Shown here: piece after piece, positions 24,701 to 36,105 of the stretch | How the letters are laid out: each line of letters opens with the position of its first letter | Numbering within the stretch: position 1 is the first letter of the stretch | Assembly (NCBI GenBank): GCA_015501605.1 | Contig: JADNRZ010000008.1 | Coordinates: forward strand, 496,001 to 560,000 | DNA from: Panaeolus papilionaceus | Lineage: Eukaryota > Basidiomycota > Agaricomycetes > Agaricales | DNA: 64,000 bases | Reading direction: 5' to 3' | The notes under the pieces: model-generated | The model's input: only the letters and a program-made list of their open reading frames with translations | Databases searched by the model: none | What the model was told of the DNA's origin: nothing | Program-made: the position numbers and the translations under genes

Positions 24701-25368
24701 CACTGTCTGCTGTATTTGCGATATCATTTGAGCCATGTTACGAGAGTTGTGTTATCTGTATTGTGATAATTGACATCATCGCAACATTCCGCTATCGTCG
24801 AATATTGCTGGATACCTTCCCTGGAGGAAAATTGCAGTATCCCCGGAGCATTGAAATAACCTTGTAAGGAATAAAAGGTGTAAAAATGTAAAATAATAAT
24901 AATAATGATGAGTTCCGTGAAATTGTTGTTGTTGATTCAAAGTCTGAAATTAGGTCTCATTGGCCATTTTATCCTTTTCCCTCCTACCATAACCTTGGCT
25001 AATGATATTTATAATGGCCCCTCATCCACTCCATATATAACGGCCATCTCGCCATTCCTATACAATTATTTCAATTCAACCCTTACTTACCCTTTCATCC
25101 CTGGGTCTTCCTGAGACTCTCAGTTTATCTCCAACGTTTGCGCCAAGAGCGACAGCATCGCTTTCATCTTCGCCCCCCGCCTTGCATTTCTCATTACCCC
25201 ATCCGTTACCCGCTTCATTCTCTGTTATAATTTAACAAGGTCGTCGTTCATTTTTCGACCTCTTTCCCGGGCACCATCTAGCGCCCTGTCTCCTTTGCAC
25301 AGTGGAACAATCAAATCCAGCCAACCCTCGCACGTTTTGAGCTAGGACCCTGGAACACCAAGAACAAT
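21772..25368. other. 3.6 kb spacer, pyrimidine-rich 3' side of eIF4G then featureless sequence
   Basis: The first ~1 kb after the eIF4G stop is strongly C/T-rich (for example around 22200-22330 and 22590-22640) and probably includes a long 3' UTR. ORFs here are by-products of that composition. From about 22900 to 24880 no coding sequence is recognised. An AATAATAATAATGATG tract at 24892-24907 precedes the 5' region of the potassium transporter. Confidence 0.45.
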
Positions 25369-28300
25369 ATGAGATCATATTCTGATTTTCTGTCGCGTTG
25401 TTGTTGGAGGTTCTCTAAACATCTTAACTTCTACCGAGTCCATCTTTTGTTTTTGTGAGTCACTCAGTTTTTGCGACATCCCCTAACTTTGGCTGATCTA
25501 CTTACTCCTAGCACCTTCACACCACTAATATTCTCAGTTATATTTTATCTGAGTAATGGCCGGTACAAGGTTGCATATGTCGATTGCCTGTTTAATTGTG
25601 TCAGTGCGATGACGGTGTGCGGACTCGCTACAATAAACCTGAGCGAGTTGACGCCCTTCCAACAAGCAATACTCTTTTTTTTGATGAGCATTGGTAGCCC
25701 GGTGCGTCCGTCTTTGCGTCATCAGCTGTGATTTTCGTTGAGACAAGGGATGTAGGTTACCATTTCTTGGGTCATGGTGTTTGTTCGTCGGTGAGTATGG
25801 TGTTGTCCTTGATTTATATCCTTATTCAGACGGGTTTCGTCCTAGACACTACTTTGCGAAGAAATTCGAGCACCTGGTGCTCTCGTCGACCATAAAACGG
25901 TCCCAGAGTATGGTCCCGCAGATACCCAGGAAGTCATTCTTCACACGTCTCAAGGAAAACCTCACAACACATCGAATATCTATTCCTGATCAGGAGTCCG
26001 TAGAGGCCGAACTTCCAAAGAAAAAGCCGTTGAGGACAGACATGATTCGTCGTATGGACGATGCACCCCAGCGTGTAGATCCTAATGGTTGGCTATCTCA
26101 GGGGGCATCTGAACAAAAGCCCTCGACCCCCACTGAAGTGTCAACACCGACATCAGCTCCTGACACTGAGGAATCTTCTCAACATGTAACGTCAGACCAA
26201 GCCGCACACCAGCCTCAGGTGACGGATATCACAGAGGCTCATTTCACAGATTCGAAAGATTCCAAGTTGGTGTTTCATTACTACTCTGCCTAACCTACAT
26301 TGACACGCATCTTAGACGCCTTCGGCGTATTTCTGATCCCGGTTTACCGTCTCGTCCTCCAACACCTCCTACATCTGGTTAGTGCCGCATCCTACGCACA
26401 GCTAAACTTTCAAGCTTAAACGTTAACCTAAAATCCCAGCCCCGATGCTGAGGTCAACGACGCTCGCGAGGGGTTTCCCTCGCACACATACGGTGGAATT
26501 TGCTCCGACTCCCAAGCGACCAGCGCGGACAGGAGAGCCAAACCTCCCAGGCCTTAAGGAGAAGGTTGAAATATCTCAGCAATCCACCCTCCACGGGGAA
26601 ATCAATGGTGAGTTGGTGTCATGATCTTAAAATACCTTCCCTCCTCATGACCTATTTTTAAACCTGTAGGATCGATTAGAAATAGACGAGGATCAACAAC
26701 GGGTTCATTTCACGCTACACCCTCTATTATTCATCCCGAATACCTACACGGGAAGGCAACAACACGAGAACGTGGTTTTGGAGGATTTCCATCACCATGG
26801 GGTATGCTGACGTTTGTGATATCACGGTTGTTTCCCAGCGTCCAGGAGAAGTTTTCGCGTACTCTCACTATCCCAGCCACGACCTCGTTTGTGCCAGGAC
26901 ATGTTGCACATGCACCCGAGGAGAAAGCTGCGCCCTACCTCTCGTTCGGGACAGTGGTTGGTCGTAACTCCGCGTTTCATCGTTTGACGAAGGACCAGCT
27001 GGCAGAGGTTGGAGGCGTGGAATATCGTGCGCTAAATGTTCTGATGTGGCTTGTGCCTGTGGTACGACCCACTACGCTTATTGTAAAACTGTATTTCCCA
27101 CTAATATACCGTTTATTCTAGTATCACTTTGGTTTCCAGATCATTGGGTTCATTGTTATTGGTGCCTACACTGCGCAGCCCAGATGGGCCAGCGTTTTCG
27201 ATTCAGAAAACCAAGTCAGGCCTGTCAATTCTGTCTGGTACGGAAATACATTGCTGGTACCAGTCCTGCCATTTCGCTGACCATTTGAACAGGTTTTCAG
27301 CCTATCAGGTTGTTTCTGCGTATACGAACACCGGTACATCTCTCGTAGACCAGTCGATGCTTCCATTCCAGCGGGCATACCCCGTGATTCTCATCATGGC
27401 CCTTCTCATCTTGGCGGGTAACACTTGCTTCGTAAGTTTTCAATGTAGCTATTTATTTATTTTAACTTTTCTTATGTTCGCCCTCTTTTTCAGCCGATAT
27501 TGTAAGTTCACCATGTTATGCCAGCTAGTCGCTTTTCTAATCTGTATTGGCGTTCCTCTTCTTCCAGCTTGCGATTTTTCATGTAAGGAGCCTATCCTTC
27601 TCTGCCAGCAAGATTTGAGCTAAACATAATTCCCAGCTGGACTCTGACAAAATTCGTGAGCAAGGACTCATTACTACAGGAAACCCTCACCTTTCTGTTG
27701 CACCACCCTCGTCGCTGTTTTATCTACCTATTCCCATCGCATCAGACTTGGTTTCTTCTCTCGATCGTTGTTATGCTAACGTGTGTTCTCTATTCCGTAC
27801 TCGTCCAGATCAAGCGCTAAAAATTACATAGGCTTATCGACTGGGTTGCATTCCTCGTCCTTGACATTAACAACCATGTTATCGAAATGATCCCAGTGGG
27901 CATTAGGGTGGTTGCGGGATTCCTGCAAGGCATCTCTGTTCGTGCAGCTGGATTCGGTATCATCCCACTTGCTGCAATGGCACCAGCAGTCAAGGTTCTC
28001 TATGTTATTATGATGTACATAAGTGTATACCCAGTTGCGATGAGGTGAGTATAACGGTCGTCAGTTTTTCTCTATACTGATTATATCTCAACTTGACAGT
28101 GTGCGGTCAACCAATGTTTACGAAGAACGGTCTCTGGGTGTCTTCCCTCTAGAAGAAGAAGATGAAGAAACTAACTTCCAACCTTTCGGTGATCGGTTGA
28201 AAGTCTGGAGTCGATATTTGGCGTTGCATGCCCGAAAACAACTCGCCTTTGGTAAGAACTACTGTGGGGTGCCCGTGGCACTTTCTGATTTTTCAATCTC

Positions 28301-28993
28301 TAGATATGTGGTGGCTTGCTCTCTTTCTCTTCCTGATTTGCTGCGCAGAGGCCGCTCGCATCGACAATCCAGCAAATGCAACTTGGTTTAACATCTTCAA
28401 CATCCGTAAGTTGAAATAACAGTCAAACTAAAAGAGTGACTCTCATTAGTTCATTACTACAGTCTTCGAGTTGGTCTCAGCTTATGGTACTGTAGGCCTT
28501 AGTCTTGGGATACCCGATGTAAGCACAGATTGCTACATTTGACGTTGCGTGCACTTCTGACTTGGTTACATAGCAAAACTACTCCCTTAGTGGGGCGTTT
28601 ACAACTTTCTCGAAAATAGTCGTCTGTGTTGTCATGCTCCGCGGCCGTCATCGAGGGTTGCCGATGTCCATTGATCGTGCCATCATGTTCCCATCTGAAT
28701 TCAGCCAGGTTGAAGACGCAATACGTGAACGCAAGAGCCTGTATTCAGCTGACGGGGATGCGCCACTCCGTGACCCCGATAATTACGAGCAGCATGAACC
28801 TTTTGTTTATTCTGAAACGATGACGAGTGCGCGAGCGTCCCTTCACAGGAGATTTTCGCAAAATGGCCGACTCAGGCGGCCAGGCACACATGACGACCTT
28901 TATAGTGTCGCGGAGAGGGGGGATACTTCCAGTAACGAGGGGCGGCTTCGTCGACAAGAAAGCGAAGAAAATGACAACCTGAAGGAGTACTGA
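25369..28993 (+). CDS. TRK/HKT-type potassium transporter (TrkH superfamily)
   Basis: Seventeen exons (25369-25454, 25512-25701, 25756-25790, 25846-26265, 26316-26377, 26440-26607, 26670-27061, 27122-27237, 27293-27431, 27494-27501, 27568-27582, 27637-27780, 27832-28044, 28100-28251, 28304-28405, 28463-28518, 28574-28993) give 905 residues with all phases closing. The protein imports K+ across the plasma membrane. Four pore loops are visible: SAMTVCGLATINLSEL, SAYTNTGTSLVDQSM, SVRAAGFGIIPLAAM and ELVSAYGTVGLSLG, each holding the filter glycine. The end KIVVCVVMLRGRHRGLPMSIDRA is typical of fungal Trk1/Trk2. The long loop after the first pore unit (about 330 residues) is hydrophilic and Ser/Pro-rich, as in fungal Trk proteins. 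Two exons are only 8 and 15 nt. The start ATG sits directly before a short cytosolic leader and the first helix. Confidence 0.95.
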
Positions 28994-30111
28994 CGCCGCC
29001 AGCTACCTTCGCCACATTTATTCTATGTTTTCCCTTCATAATTGTTTACGCTCTGATTATCACGACAGCTTCACGATCGTACTCGTTGCATTGTTCTTCT
29101 TTTCTTTTCTTTTTCTTTTTGGTTCCTTGGGGCATGGTAGAGGGTTTATTTTTGGGTCCTTTTTATGTGGTTGTTCATGGTTCCTCGTGCCACTTGTATT
29201 CTTACTGTTCACGCTTTTTTTTTCACGACTAGACTTCGCATACACTTTACCATGTTATCATGTTTTGATTACCTCCTCTAACTTTATCGCAGCGCCACCA
29301 CATCCTAATAGACAGTTTTTTATACTTTACATACACACTACTGGAAGCCGAGTTGCGAATTGAATTTATTTTGTCATGGGATCGAGAATAATTCGAAGGA
29401 ACCAGGATCGTGGGCCAGGATGATAATGCTCCATCATTCCTCACCATCAAACACCAGCTCGCCTTGCTATGTGGAACGTCCAGCACGCTGTTATAACGAC
29501 AGTTCAACGCGGAGGAAACGTTTAGCGGGCATTTTAGGGTACCCTGCACAGCGAGAATGGACTAAAATAGTCGTATCGTGGGTTCATGTCAACGAATCAA
29601 TGCTCGTCTTCACTATCATCATGTCACTCGTTTCCGCAGTATCCAATAGACATCCTTGACCCGTTCGTTATCTGCCCATTTAACCGCAAGATAAGTAGCA
29701 CGCCTCCTTACCACTGCTACCTGGAAATTGCAGCGTCAAGTATCAAACTACCTCATTCCTGTCGGGTTTACTTAGGCATATCCTACATTCAGCTTATCCA
29801 TCAAGGGACCTTGTTTCGCGCCTTGAGGACAAGAAGAAGAATGGACAAGCCACAATTGTATACAAAATGCGTTATCCACGAGGTGTTTTAGCGAAAAACG
29901 GGTGCTACGCGTGCGCGTATAGCCGAGAGATCGACAGCTGGACTGTCACTGGTACCGTAAACAGGAGGCTCCGACGAGTACATAATAAGGAGTCACGACG
30001 ACTCTCCCCTTCTTCATTCTAAACAACAACCTCGTTCCCTTCTCTTTTGCGTTTATACACACTCGAGCGAACCCTTTCTACAACCCACTTTATATCGTAA
30101 TCAACTCAACC
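28994..30111. other. 1.1 kb spacer after the potassium transporter
   Basis: The first ~300 bases are T-rich 3' UTR; their hydrophobic ORF at 29025-29363 is a consequence of T-richness. No gene is recognised between 29360 and 30050. A TATA-like ACATAATAAGG at about 29979 lies about 130 bases before the next start codon. Confidence 0.4.
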
Positions 30112-30988
30112 ATGCCTTACGCAACACACGAATCGCCTCTCATCGGACATGTGGTTAGTAGTTCACTCATGTTCTCAACTGTAAGGTCACTAATGTTTGT
30201 TCAATTTGCGTAGCACTACGGAGGCTCAGTAGACATGGATCTATGTGATCTTCTTCAGACGATGAGTTTGGGGTCTATGTATGCGTCTCATGGAGTGAGT
30301 TGTACCCATTTGTATGATCCGGTGGTGTTGTTGTTATCAAAGACTAACGATTTCCTGGAGAAAGAAAGCACCAGAAAACGCATTCCAGGTCGTTCCACAA
30401 AATCAATCCTTCATAGACGCACAACCGGTAGAGGTATCCATGGCCATAGAAGAGCCGGTAATGCACGTACAGGTGAGTAGCAGTCGTTGTTTTTGTTCCG
30501 GAAAAAGAGAAAGAGCCCCTAATCACAATCGCAATCATTGAATCACTTAGCCGGTCGTAGTATCACAGCCCTCGAATGCAAGCTCAAACACTCTCCCAAC
30601 GCGCGAAGAGTATCCAGGCTGCGGATATCTTCAGGCTATCCGAGGACAAATCGAGGAATATCAAACCACAGGCGGGGAGTACCTCGATTCCATTTTCACG
30701 CATCGGGAGATTATGAGCTCGTATCCTTCCGCACACCAAAAGTGTTCTCGGGCGTTTACTGAGATTTCTTCTGTCCTTGAGAAGAGAGCTTGGAGAGCTG
30801 ATAGAGAGGCAGACACTGAAGCAGTCGCTGCTTTCAGACATGAAGCTTGGGTCATTTGGTCTGCATTGTAAGTAGTCCTTGCTTATGACGTCATCAGTAT
30901 TAATTCCTTCTTCAGGGCTTCTGTCAATGCTAATGCCTCGAGGGAAGCAGGGCCATCATCGATGGTCTGTTCCATGCCGATGATGTGA
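30112..30988 (+). CDS. Hypothetical protein, five exons, no recognised domain
   Basis: Exons 30112-30153, 30214-30294, 30365-30472, 30551-30867 and 30916-30988 join into about 206 residues. The exon-3 acceptor is an AAAG and the least certain boundary. The N-terminal half is short and varied (HYGGSVDMDLCDLLQTMSLG). The C-terminal half is predicted helical and charged (AFTEISSVLEKRAWRADREA, then FRHEAWVIWSAL). It ends in Met-rich SMPMM. No signal peptide or membrane helix is seen. I do not recognise a family. Clean donor sites (GTGAGT, GTAAGT) and preserved phase argue for a real gene. Confidence 0.6.
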
Positions 30989-31520
30989 GCAGTGCTTGTG
31001 CTGTTCTTCGTTTACACTTTAATTGCATCGGAGGGATACCAGGGTTGAACCCATCACCGCATTTCACTTGTATTCTAGCATTTACTGTACTTCTTGCATT
31101 GAGCTCTACTACGCGCCCACTAATTCATCCGTTTTAATCTGCTACATCATCATTGTTTTACGACAATACTTCATGTTCGGACAACGCTAAAGGAAGGCAG
31201 TATTGCAAAGTTCCAGAGTCAGTTGCCATCCATCACCGACAGCTCGACACGACACAATTATCTAGACGTCTCCGAAGGTTAGATGTCCGTTGAGATCCAT
31301 TGTCTTCGGAGGTATACACCGGAACCTCAATGTGCCCTGTATGATCAAACGCTAAATTTAGCCCTCGGGTCGGATGCTACTGTTCCCAATTTTAGCGAGA
31401 CCCAACAATGACACTCCCACCACTACATCAGTTGAATTATATGTGTTACTTTACTATACATTCCGTTTGTCGCGGTGGTTAAGCAAGTAGCAGAACTGCT
31501 CTAGCTTGCACAATCCCGTC
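30989..31520. other. Spacer between two hypothetical genes
   Basis: No coding sequence recognised. A small inverted repeat (CTCCGAAG at 31270-31277 and CTTCGGAG at 31304-31311) is the only structure noticed. The stretch presumably contains the 3' end of the gene on its left and the promoter of the gene on its right. Confidence 0.4.
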
Positions 31521-32808
31521 ATGCATGTTTTGAAGCGCGCTAGATCTAGGCAATCTAGAAGCAGAACAGTTCAGTCACTCGCAGGAACTCCGCAGATGAG
31601 TGAGTCGGCGTCTGCATAACCCCAAAAAGCATATGTCGGAAACTTACTATCCCCATTTCAAACCAGGATCCGTTGTGGTGGATACAGGCAGAGGGAACTT
31701 GAACGGCTTTCAAGCTGAACCACTTGACCCTACCTTCAGTCCGTACCCGTCGTACTACGTTCTTTGAGCACGCAAAGTAAACCTTGATGTGTTTTTTTAC
31801 CAGTCACACAAGAAGATGTAAATCAGCAAGATGAGGAGAGAAGGAAAGCAGCTATGCGCGACCTGGTCGAGTCATGGATGGACCGGCTTCAGCTTATAAG
31901 CGTTATCGTAAGAACCAACATCTGGACCCTTATTGCGTTACAAAAGAATGACCAGACCATCTACAGACTACCTTTTTTGCCTCGACTGAAGCAGGGCTTT
32001 TGACAATCACGACGCCGAGTTCACGAGATGACCCGGAAACTATTCTAAGCCAGGTTACCAACATAGGCCTAATAGGCGCCTTGGTTGTCCATTCGAGTGC
32101 AGGTAGGCCCAGACCCCTTTGTCATCTTGGCTTTTCGAAGCGCCCATCACCCGCCTCTCAACCCCCGTTCATCACTGATTCACAATCAATTCACATCTAG
32201 CTATCATCTCTTTCCTCGCCGCCTTTATCCTCATCCGCCACAAGCTCAAGGTCGCTAAACAAGAAGAAATAGAAGTCGAACGCGAGGAAGAAAGTCATGT
32301 TCTCAACGATCAAGCCCGCCAGACTCGTCTCCCCCAACTTAATCACTCCGTCGTAGAGAGTCCAAAAGCTGAAGCGTTCAACATTCCAGTTGGCCTATCC
32401 CATACCACCACAAGACAATCTACACACCATCCTGACCCTCGATACAACACCGACCCCGTCCCTGGGCCAATCCGCATAAACTCTCGCATAGGCTCCAATG
32501 CCTTCTCCACCCCCATCTTCTCCACCAACCCCCATGTGGTGCAAGTCGGTCCTCGTATATGGGGAGACCAGCCTCCAACACATCTCTTAAGTCACTTTCA
32601 TTCCCTCTGTATCACACTGTCCTTGTTAGGCTTCGTGCTGGCGCTAATGGGCATGCTGTGTTTCGCCTGGGACCGTCTGGCACCTAGCGCTGGGATAGCT
32701 GCTAGTGTGTTCATGGCGATCTGTGTGATATCCGGGCTGAGTGTACTGATGGTGCCAGAGAAGGAAGGAAGAGATCCACATATTTATGTTGACAGTGATA
32801 GCAGGTAG
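31521..32808 (+). CDS. Four-helix membrane protein of a basidiomycete family of unknown function; 5' half uncertain
   Basis: The downstream part is clear: exons 31804-31907, 31967-32102 and 32201-32808 read MRDLVESWMDRLQLISVI, FFASTEAGLLTI, a helix around IGLIGALVVHSSAAIISFLAAFILI, a hydrophilic ~120-residue linker, and two C-terminal helices (LCITLSLLGFVLALMGMLCF and GIAASVFMAICVISGLSVL). This layout, helices with an adjacent WMDRLQLISVI segment, recurs in Agaricomycete proteins of unknown role. Upstream, an exon at 31521-31599 and a second from 31667 (SVVVDTGRG, EPLDPTFSPYPSYY) look coding. However, the natural donor after the second exon (31760s) is out of phase with exon 31804. The alternative donor GTCCGT is weak. 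The fallback start is ATG 31854. Confidence 0.65.
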
Positions 32809-32931
32809 TTACAAAATCGATACCCTGAACCAAGATGGGTCTATTACATGAAAAAGTGACAAAACGAATGAAAATCACATAGCGAAAGGATTACAAAGAT
32901 AGGTGAAAATGGTAAATGAATCGCGCTGAAA

Positions 32932-33483
32932 TTACATCGCCTTCGATTGGTGTGTACCCGGACACATTTTAGAGGCATACTTGATAGATTGAGATACTTG
33001 ATGCCGAGATGGAATGGTATTCGTGGGGAGAGACGGGATCGTGATAGGGTGATGGGGAACAAAGGTGATGGGTATGGTGGGCTGTGGAACAAGATTTCCC
33101 ATCTTGACGACAGAGAAAGTGATCCAATCTGTGGACACGGTGTCTAGATTCAGAGAGGGGGTACTATCAGCGACGTGATTCATAGATTCCAACACTTGCA
33201 ACATACGATGGTGTAACGCTTTGAGTATATACCACGTCAATTTGAAAGGGCCTAGACACAAGGACCAAGAAACCCAGAACCAAAAACGAATCAGGCAAAC
33301 CATAACACGGATAGTGAGCCATCCAAAGAAGCACATAGTCAAGAAAAACAGGATAGAGGCAAAACAGAACATGAGAATTTGGTCATCTTCTCGTTCTTGG
33401 ACAAGCACTTTCTTATCCCTGGGTTTAGTGACCTCGAGCACTGACTGCCTGAGTTTGCTTGGAGGAGTTGAGGGTGCAGGCAT
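32932..33483 (-). CDS. Small membrane protein ORF, or C-terminal part of the gene upstream
   Basis: An ATG at 33483 opens 183 codons. Two adjacent hydrophobic segments are present, around LMFCFASILFFLTMCFFGWL and VCLIRFWFWVSWSLCL. A hydrophilic tail rich in Pro, Thr and His follows. The frame remains open upstream for another 29 codons (ending VLKDWYFADTTISQIPS and onward) up to the TGA that ends the ORF at 33571-34551. Only 87 bases separate the two ORFs and both share the same frame. It may therefore be a continuation of that protein rather than a separate gene. It is convergent with the membrane-protein gene ending at 32808. No family recognised. Confidence 0.45.
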   Translation of the reverse strand: MPAPSTPPSKLRQSVLEVTKPRDKKVLVQEREDDQILMFCFASILFFLTMCFFGWLTIRVMVCLIRFWFWVSWSLCLGPFKLTWYILKALHHRMLQVLESMNHVADSTPSLNLDTVSTDWITFSVVKMGNLVPQPTIPITFVPHHPITIPSLPTNTIPSRHQVSQSIKYASKMCPGTHQSKAM

Positions 33484-33570
33484 GAAGGATGCCGGCGTTG
33501 CTGGTGTAGATGTCGAAGGTATCTGAGAGATAGTTGTGTCTGCGAAGTACCAATCTTTGAGGACTAGCTC

Positions 33571-34551
33571 TCATTCCGAGTCGTACCCGGGCTGGCGCGT
33601 CGTTACGGTCCTTATTACTGACGACATTCTTCTGACCAGACCTCGCTCTTCCAGCACCAATTTCTTGCAAACACGGCTTGTAGAAATTGCACCCAGTTCA
33701 CTTGCAATAAAAGGATCAGCATTGAGCCAAGGTCCAGAGACTTGAACGAACTGTGCTAGCAAGGCTATACACCAAGGCGCGTCAATCGAGGATTGTTCGA
33801 CCAGACAGACGCCAGATAAGTAAATTACACAAAGACCTCGGACATTCCACAGGCGTAGCAGAGTTTTCAGATCGCGATGAAGGCCGAGAAAGTACATGAC
33901 GCTAGACACTTCAGCCTCAGAGGGAAGAGTCCATTCGAATCGCCGGGGAGAGAACTTGGATAAGAAGCAAAACCAGGAAACGTTCGCCAAAATTTTGGCT
34001 TGGTACCGAATGGAATCCTGATAAAGCCTGGCATTAAATTTCTTCATGGCGGTTTTATCGATTGGACATTGGTAGAGCGGGGTGCCCATCTTGAATTTGA
34101 ATCTGACGACTTCCAGATTCTCACAAATGAATGGGTCCAAGGTGGGATAGCTCGTAACGTCAGGTGCATCCAATGACCCGTTTGTATGGTTAATGGGACT
34201 TGTAAAAACAAGTTTGTAACGATATGGTAAAAACCCGAGTTCGAAGCAGCGGACGTGGATGCTGAAGGGCCTGTGGTACAGAGGGCTGTACGGGGCAGAC
34301 ACGAGGTTGACCAGCGCCGAAATATTATCGACAGATATAGTATGCAGAATATGAGGCAGAGAAAGCAGCGAGAACCGTTTATTCACTAGGCGGATACGCA
34401 GTTTATCAGCGGTGGGTCTGTTGGACAAGAAATAATAGGCCAAGATTAGGTCGAGAATACGATCATCAGCAAAAACCTTGGATTTAAGGTTATCTGCTAG
34501 GCTAGAAAAAATGGTCTTTGGCGGTAAAGTATCAGACCTTGTTGAATCCAT
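33571..34551 (-). CDS. F-box-like hypothetical protein
   Basis: A single exon encodes 326 residues starting MDSTRSDTLPPK; the frame extends 50 codons further upstream but this ATG has the better context. The N-terminal part (FADDRILDLILAYYF, then LRIRLVNKRFSLLSLPHILH) resembles the degenerate F-box/opening helix of Agaricomycete proteins that count genes in hundreds per genome. The rest has no clear repeats. The C-terminus ends at an in-frame TGA (33571-33573) beyond which the same frame runs on open. F-box assignment is by resemblance only. Confidence 0.5.
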   Translation of the reverse strand: MDSTRSDTLPPKTIFSSLADNLKSKVFADDRILDLILAYYFLSNRPTADKLRIRLVNKRFSLLSLPHILHTISVDNISALVNLVSAPYSPLYHRPFSIHVRCFELGFLPYRYKLVFTSPINHTNGSLDAPDVTSYPTLDPFICENLEVVRFKFKMGTPLYQCPIDKTAMKKFNARLYQDSIRYQAKILANVSWFCFLSKFSPRRFEWTLPSEAEVSSVMYFLGLHRDLKTLLRLWNVRGLCVIYLSGVCLVEQSSIDAPWCIALLAQFVQVSGPWLNADPFIASELGAISTSRVCKKLVLEERGLVRRMSSVIRTVTTRQPGYDSE

Positions 34552-34976
34552 AGGACATGGGACTTTTTTCAAGGAAACTGAGTACGATGGTGGAAAGAAG
34601 CAAAGAGCATTCAAAACATCAAAGGGAGGTTCAGAGACGATATCTTGAAAGCTTAACATGAACAAATAAAGTAAATATCCCCATTTGCCAGAGAATTGCA
34701 CAAATTTCGGTTACTTGATTCAGCAAACGCGGAATATCGGACGCGGCACAACTATTCCAGCAAAGCAGCTCTTCCCTTCACCATTCCCTGGTCGCGTCCT
34801 CCGCTCCTGTCCTTGGAACTGTCGCCTTTATAGCATCAAGAGGTCTTGCTTGGACATTATTCTGCTCGATATCTGATCTCCTTGAGCTTCATATCGTTAC
34901 CTGGTTTGGACACGCGTATTTCAAACGCTATAGCGCTACTTGGTAAACCAGCACAAAATACCCAGACACTGTCCCA
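34552..34976. promoter_or_regulatory. Shared intergenic region of divergent F-box-like and Tim22 genes
   Basis: The two start codons face away from each other across 425 bases, so both promoters must lie here. No clear TATA box or named operator was identified. Confidence 0.45.
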
Positions 34977-35738
34977 ATGTCAGGAATCAACCCTCAAACC
35001 AATCACCTTCCAGGAAAGGTTCCTATATTTGCCAAGGGCAAAGAACCTCTCCCACTAGGTATATCAGAGGAGGAGAGGCCAATGTATGAGCAGCAGAAAA
35101 AGTGGGAGGGTTATGCCGGAATGGCCATGGAGTCATGTGCTGTGAAGACAGTACTAGCAGGTGGTGCAGGTGAGCAGGCGTTATTCTATCTTTTCAAAAT
35201 ACGAAGGATTAATTCAATGTGGCACTACCCCAGGTTTTGGTATCGGAGCGTTCTTCTCGCTCATGTCTGCTTCATTCGCATATGAAGATCCCTACCTACG
35301 GTCACAGACACAAGCAGGAATGAACACGACACAAAAAGCAGGGCAGATATTCCGAGAAATGGGTAAAGGCATGTGGACAAGTGGAAAAGGCTTTGGTAAA
35401 GTTGGTGCCCTGTTCGCTGGTATTGAGTGCGTTATCGAGTCGGTATGTGCTTTCCACGCTTTGGAATACCAGAACATACGTTTCTAAGTGTTTGTGGCTT
35501 TGATAGTACCGAGGAAAGAACGATATCTACAACTCTATGAGCGCAGGATTTGTAGCTGGTGGCGTTCTTGCTCGAAACTCAGGCCCAAAAGCTGCCATTG
35601 GAGGCGGTCTAGCATTTGCCGCATTCTCAGCAGCCATCGACCTACTCTTCCTACGCAGAGAGCCTGCAGAGTAAGTCTCCGAACACCTTTCATCATTGTA
35701 TCATGTAATGACGCGCGCAAACTTTCAGTGAGGATTGA
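34977..35738 (+). CDS. TIM22: Mitochondrial import inner membrane translocase subunit Tim22
   Basis: Four exons (34977-35169, 35234-35442, 35507-35670, 35729-35738) give 191 residues. Tim22 forms the channel of the carrier translocase that inserts multi-spanning proteins into the mitochondrial inner membrane. The Tim17/22/23 signature is clear: [26 protein letters not shown], with glycine-rich helices [20 protein letters not shown] and [20 protein letters not shown], then [17 protein letters not shown]. Length is close to yeast Tim22 (about 200). The last coding exon contributes only ten bases, encoding the last base of an Asp codon, Glu, Asp and the stop. Confidence 0.94.
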
Positions 35739-36105
35739 TGTAACCTGCCTTCCACCCGAGATATCCATATGACCTTAGATCTAACGTCCTGTTTAATTTA
35801 TATCACACCCCATTGTATATATATAATCACAGCACTCTACAGCTCCTGTTCTTCACGAGAATGAAGGTGCCGAGTACATGGCAATTGTTATTTCCGGGCG
35901 TAAGGAAGTACAGTTTACAAGAACCCATTAATCAATAGCAAGATTAGCCAGAGATGAAGGTGAGTATTCACAGAGTATATAGTATATCATAAGATACGAA
36001 ATAAGAAAACAAGTTAATAGCCAGAAAATAGGTCATGAACACCCTCAAATACCAAAACCAAAACCAAAGACCAAGAAGACCCCAAAGAAAAACAACATCA
36101 CAGTT
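35739..36105. other. Convergent spacer between Tim22 and alpha-arrestin
   Basis: Both genes end here, so the 367 bases are shared 3' UTR. Sequence is A-rich near 36000-36100 and carries no ORF. Confidence 0.5.

Noticed and set aside
29025..29363. 112-codon hydrophobic plus-strand ORF after the potassium transporter
   Set aside because: T-rich 3' UTR gives Phe/Leu codons; no conserved features and no start context.
31270..31311. 8-bp inverted repeat CTCCGAAG / CTTCGGAG
   Set aside because: Short stem with a 26-base loop, expected by chance in 64 kb; no second copy or flanking duplication seen.
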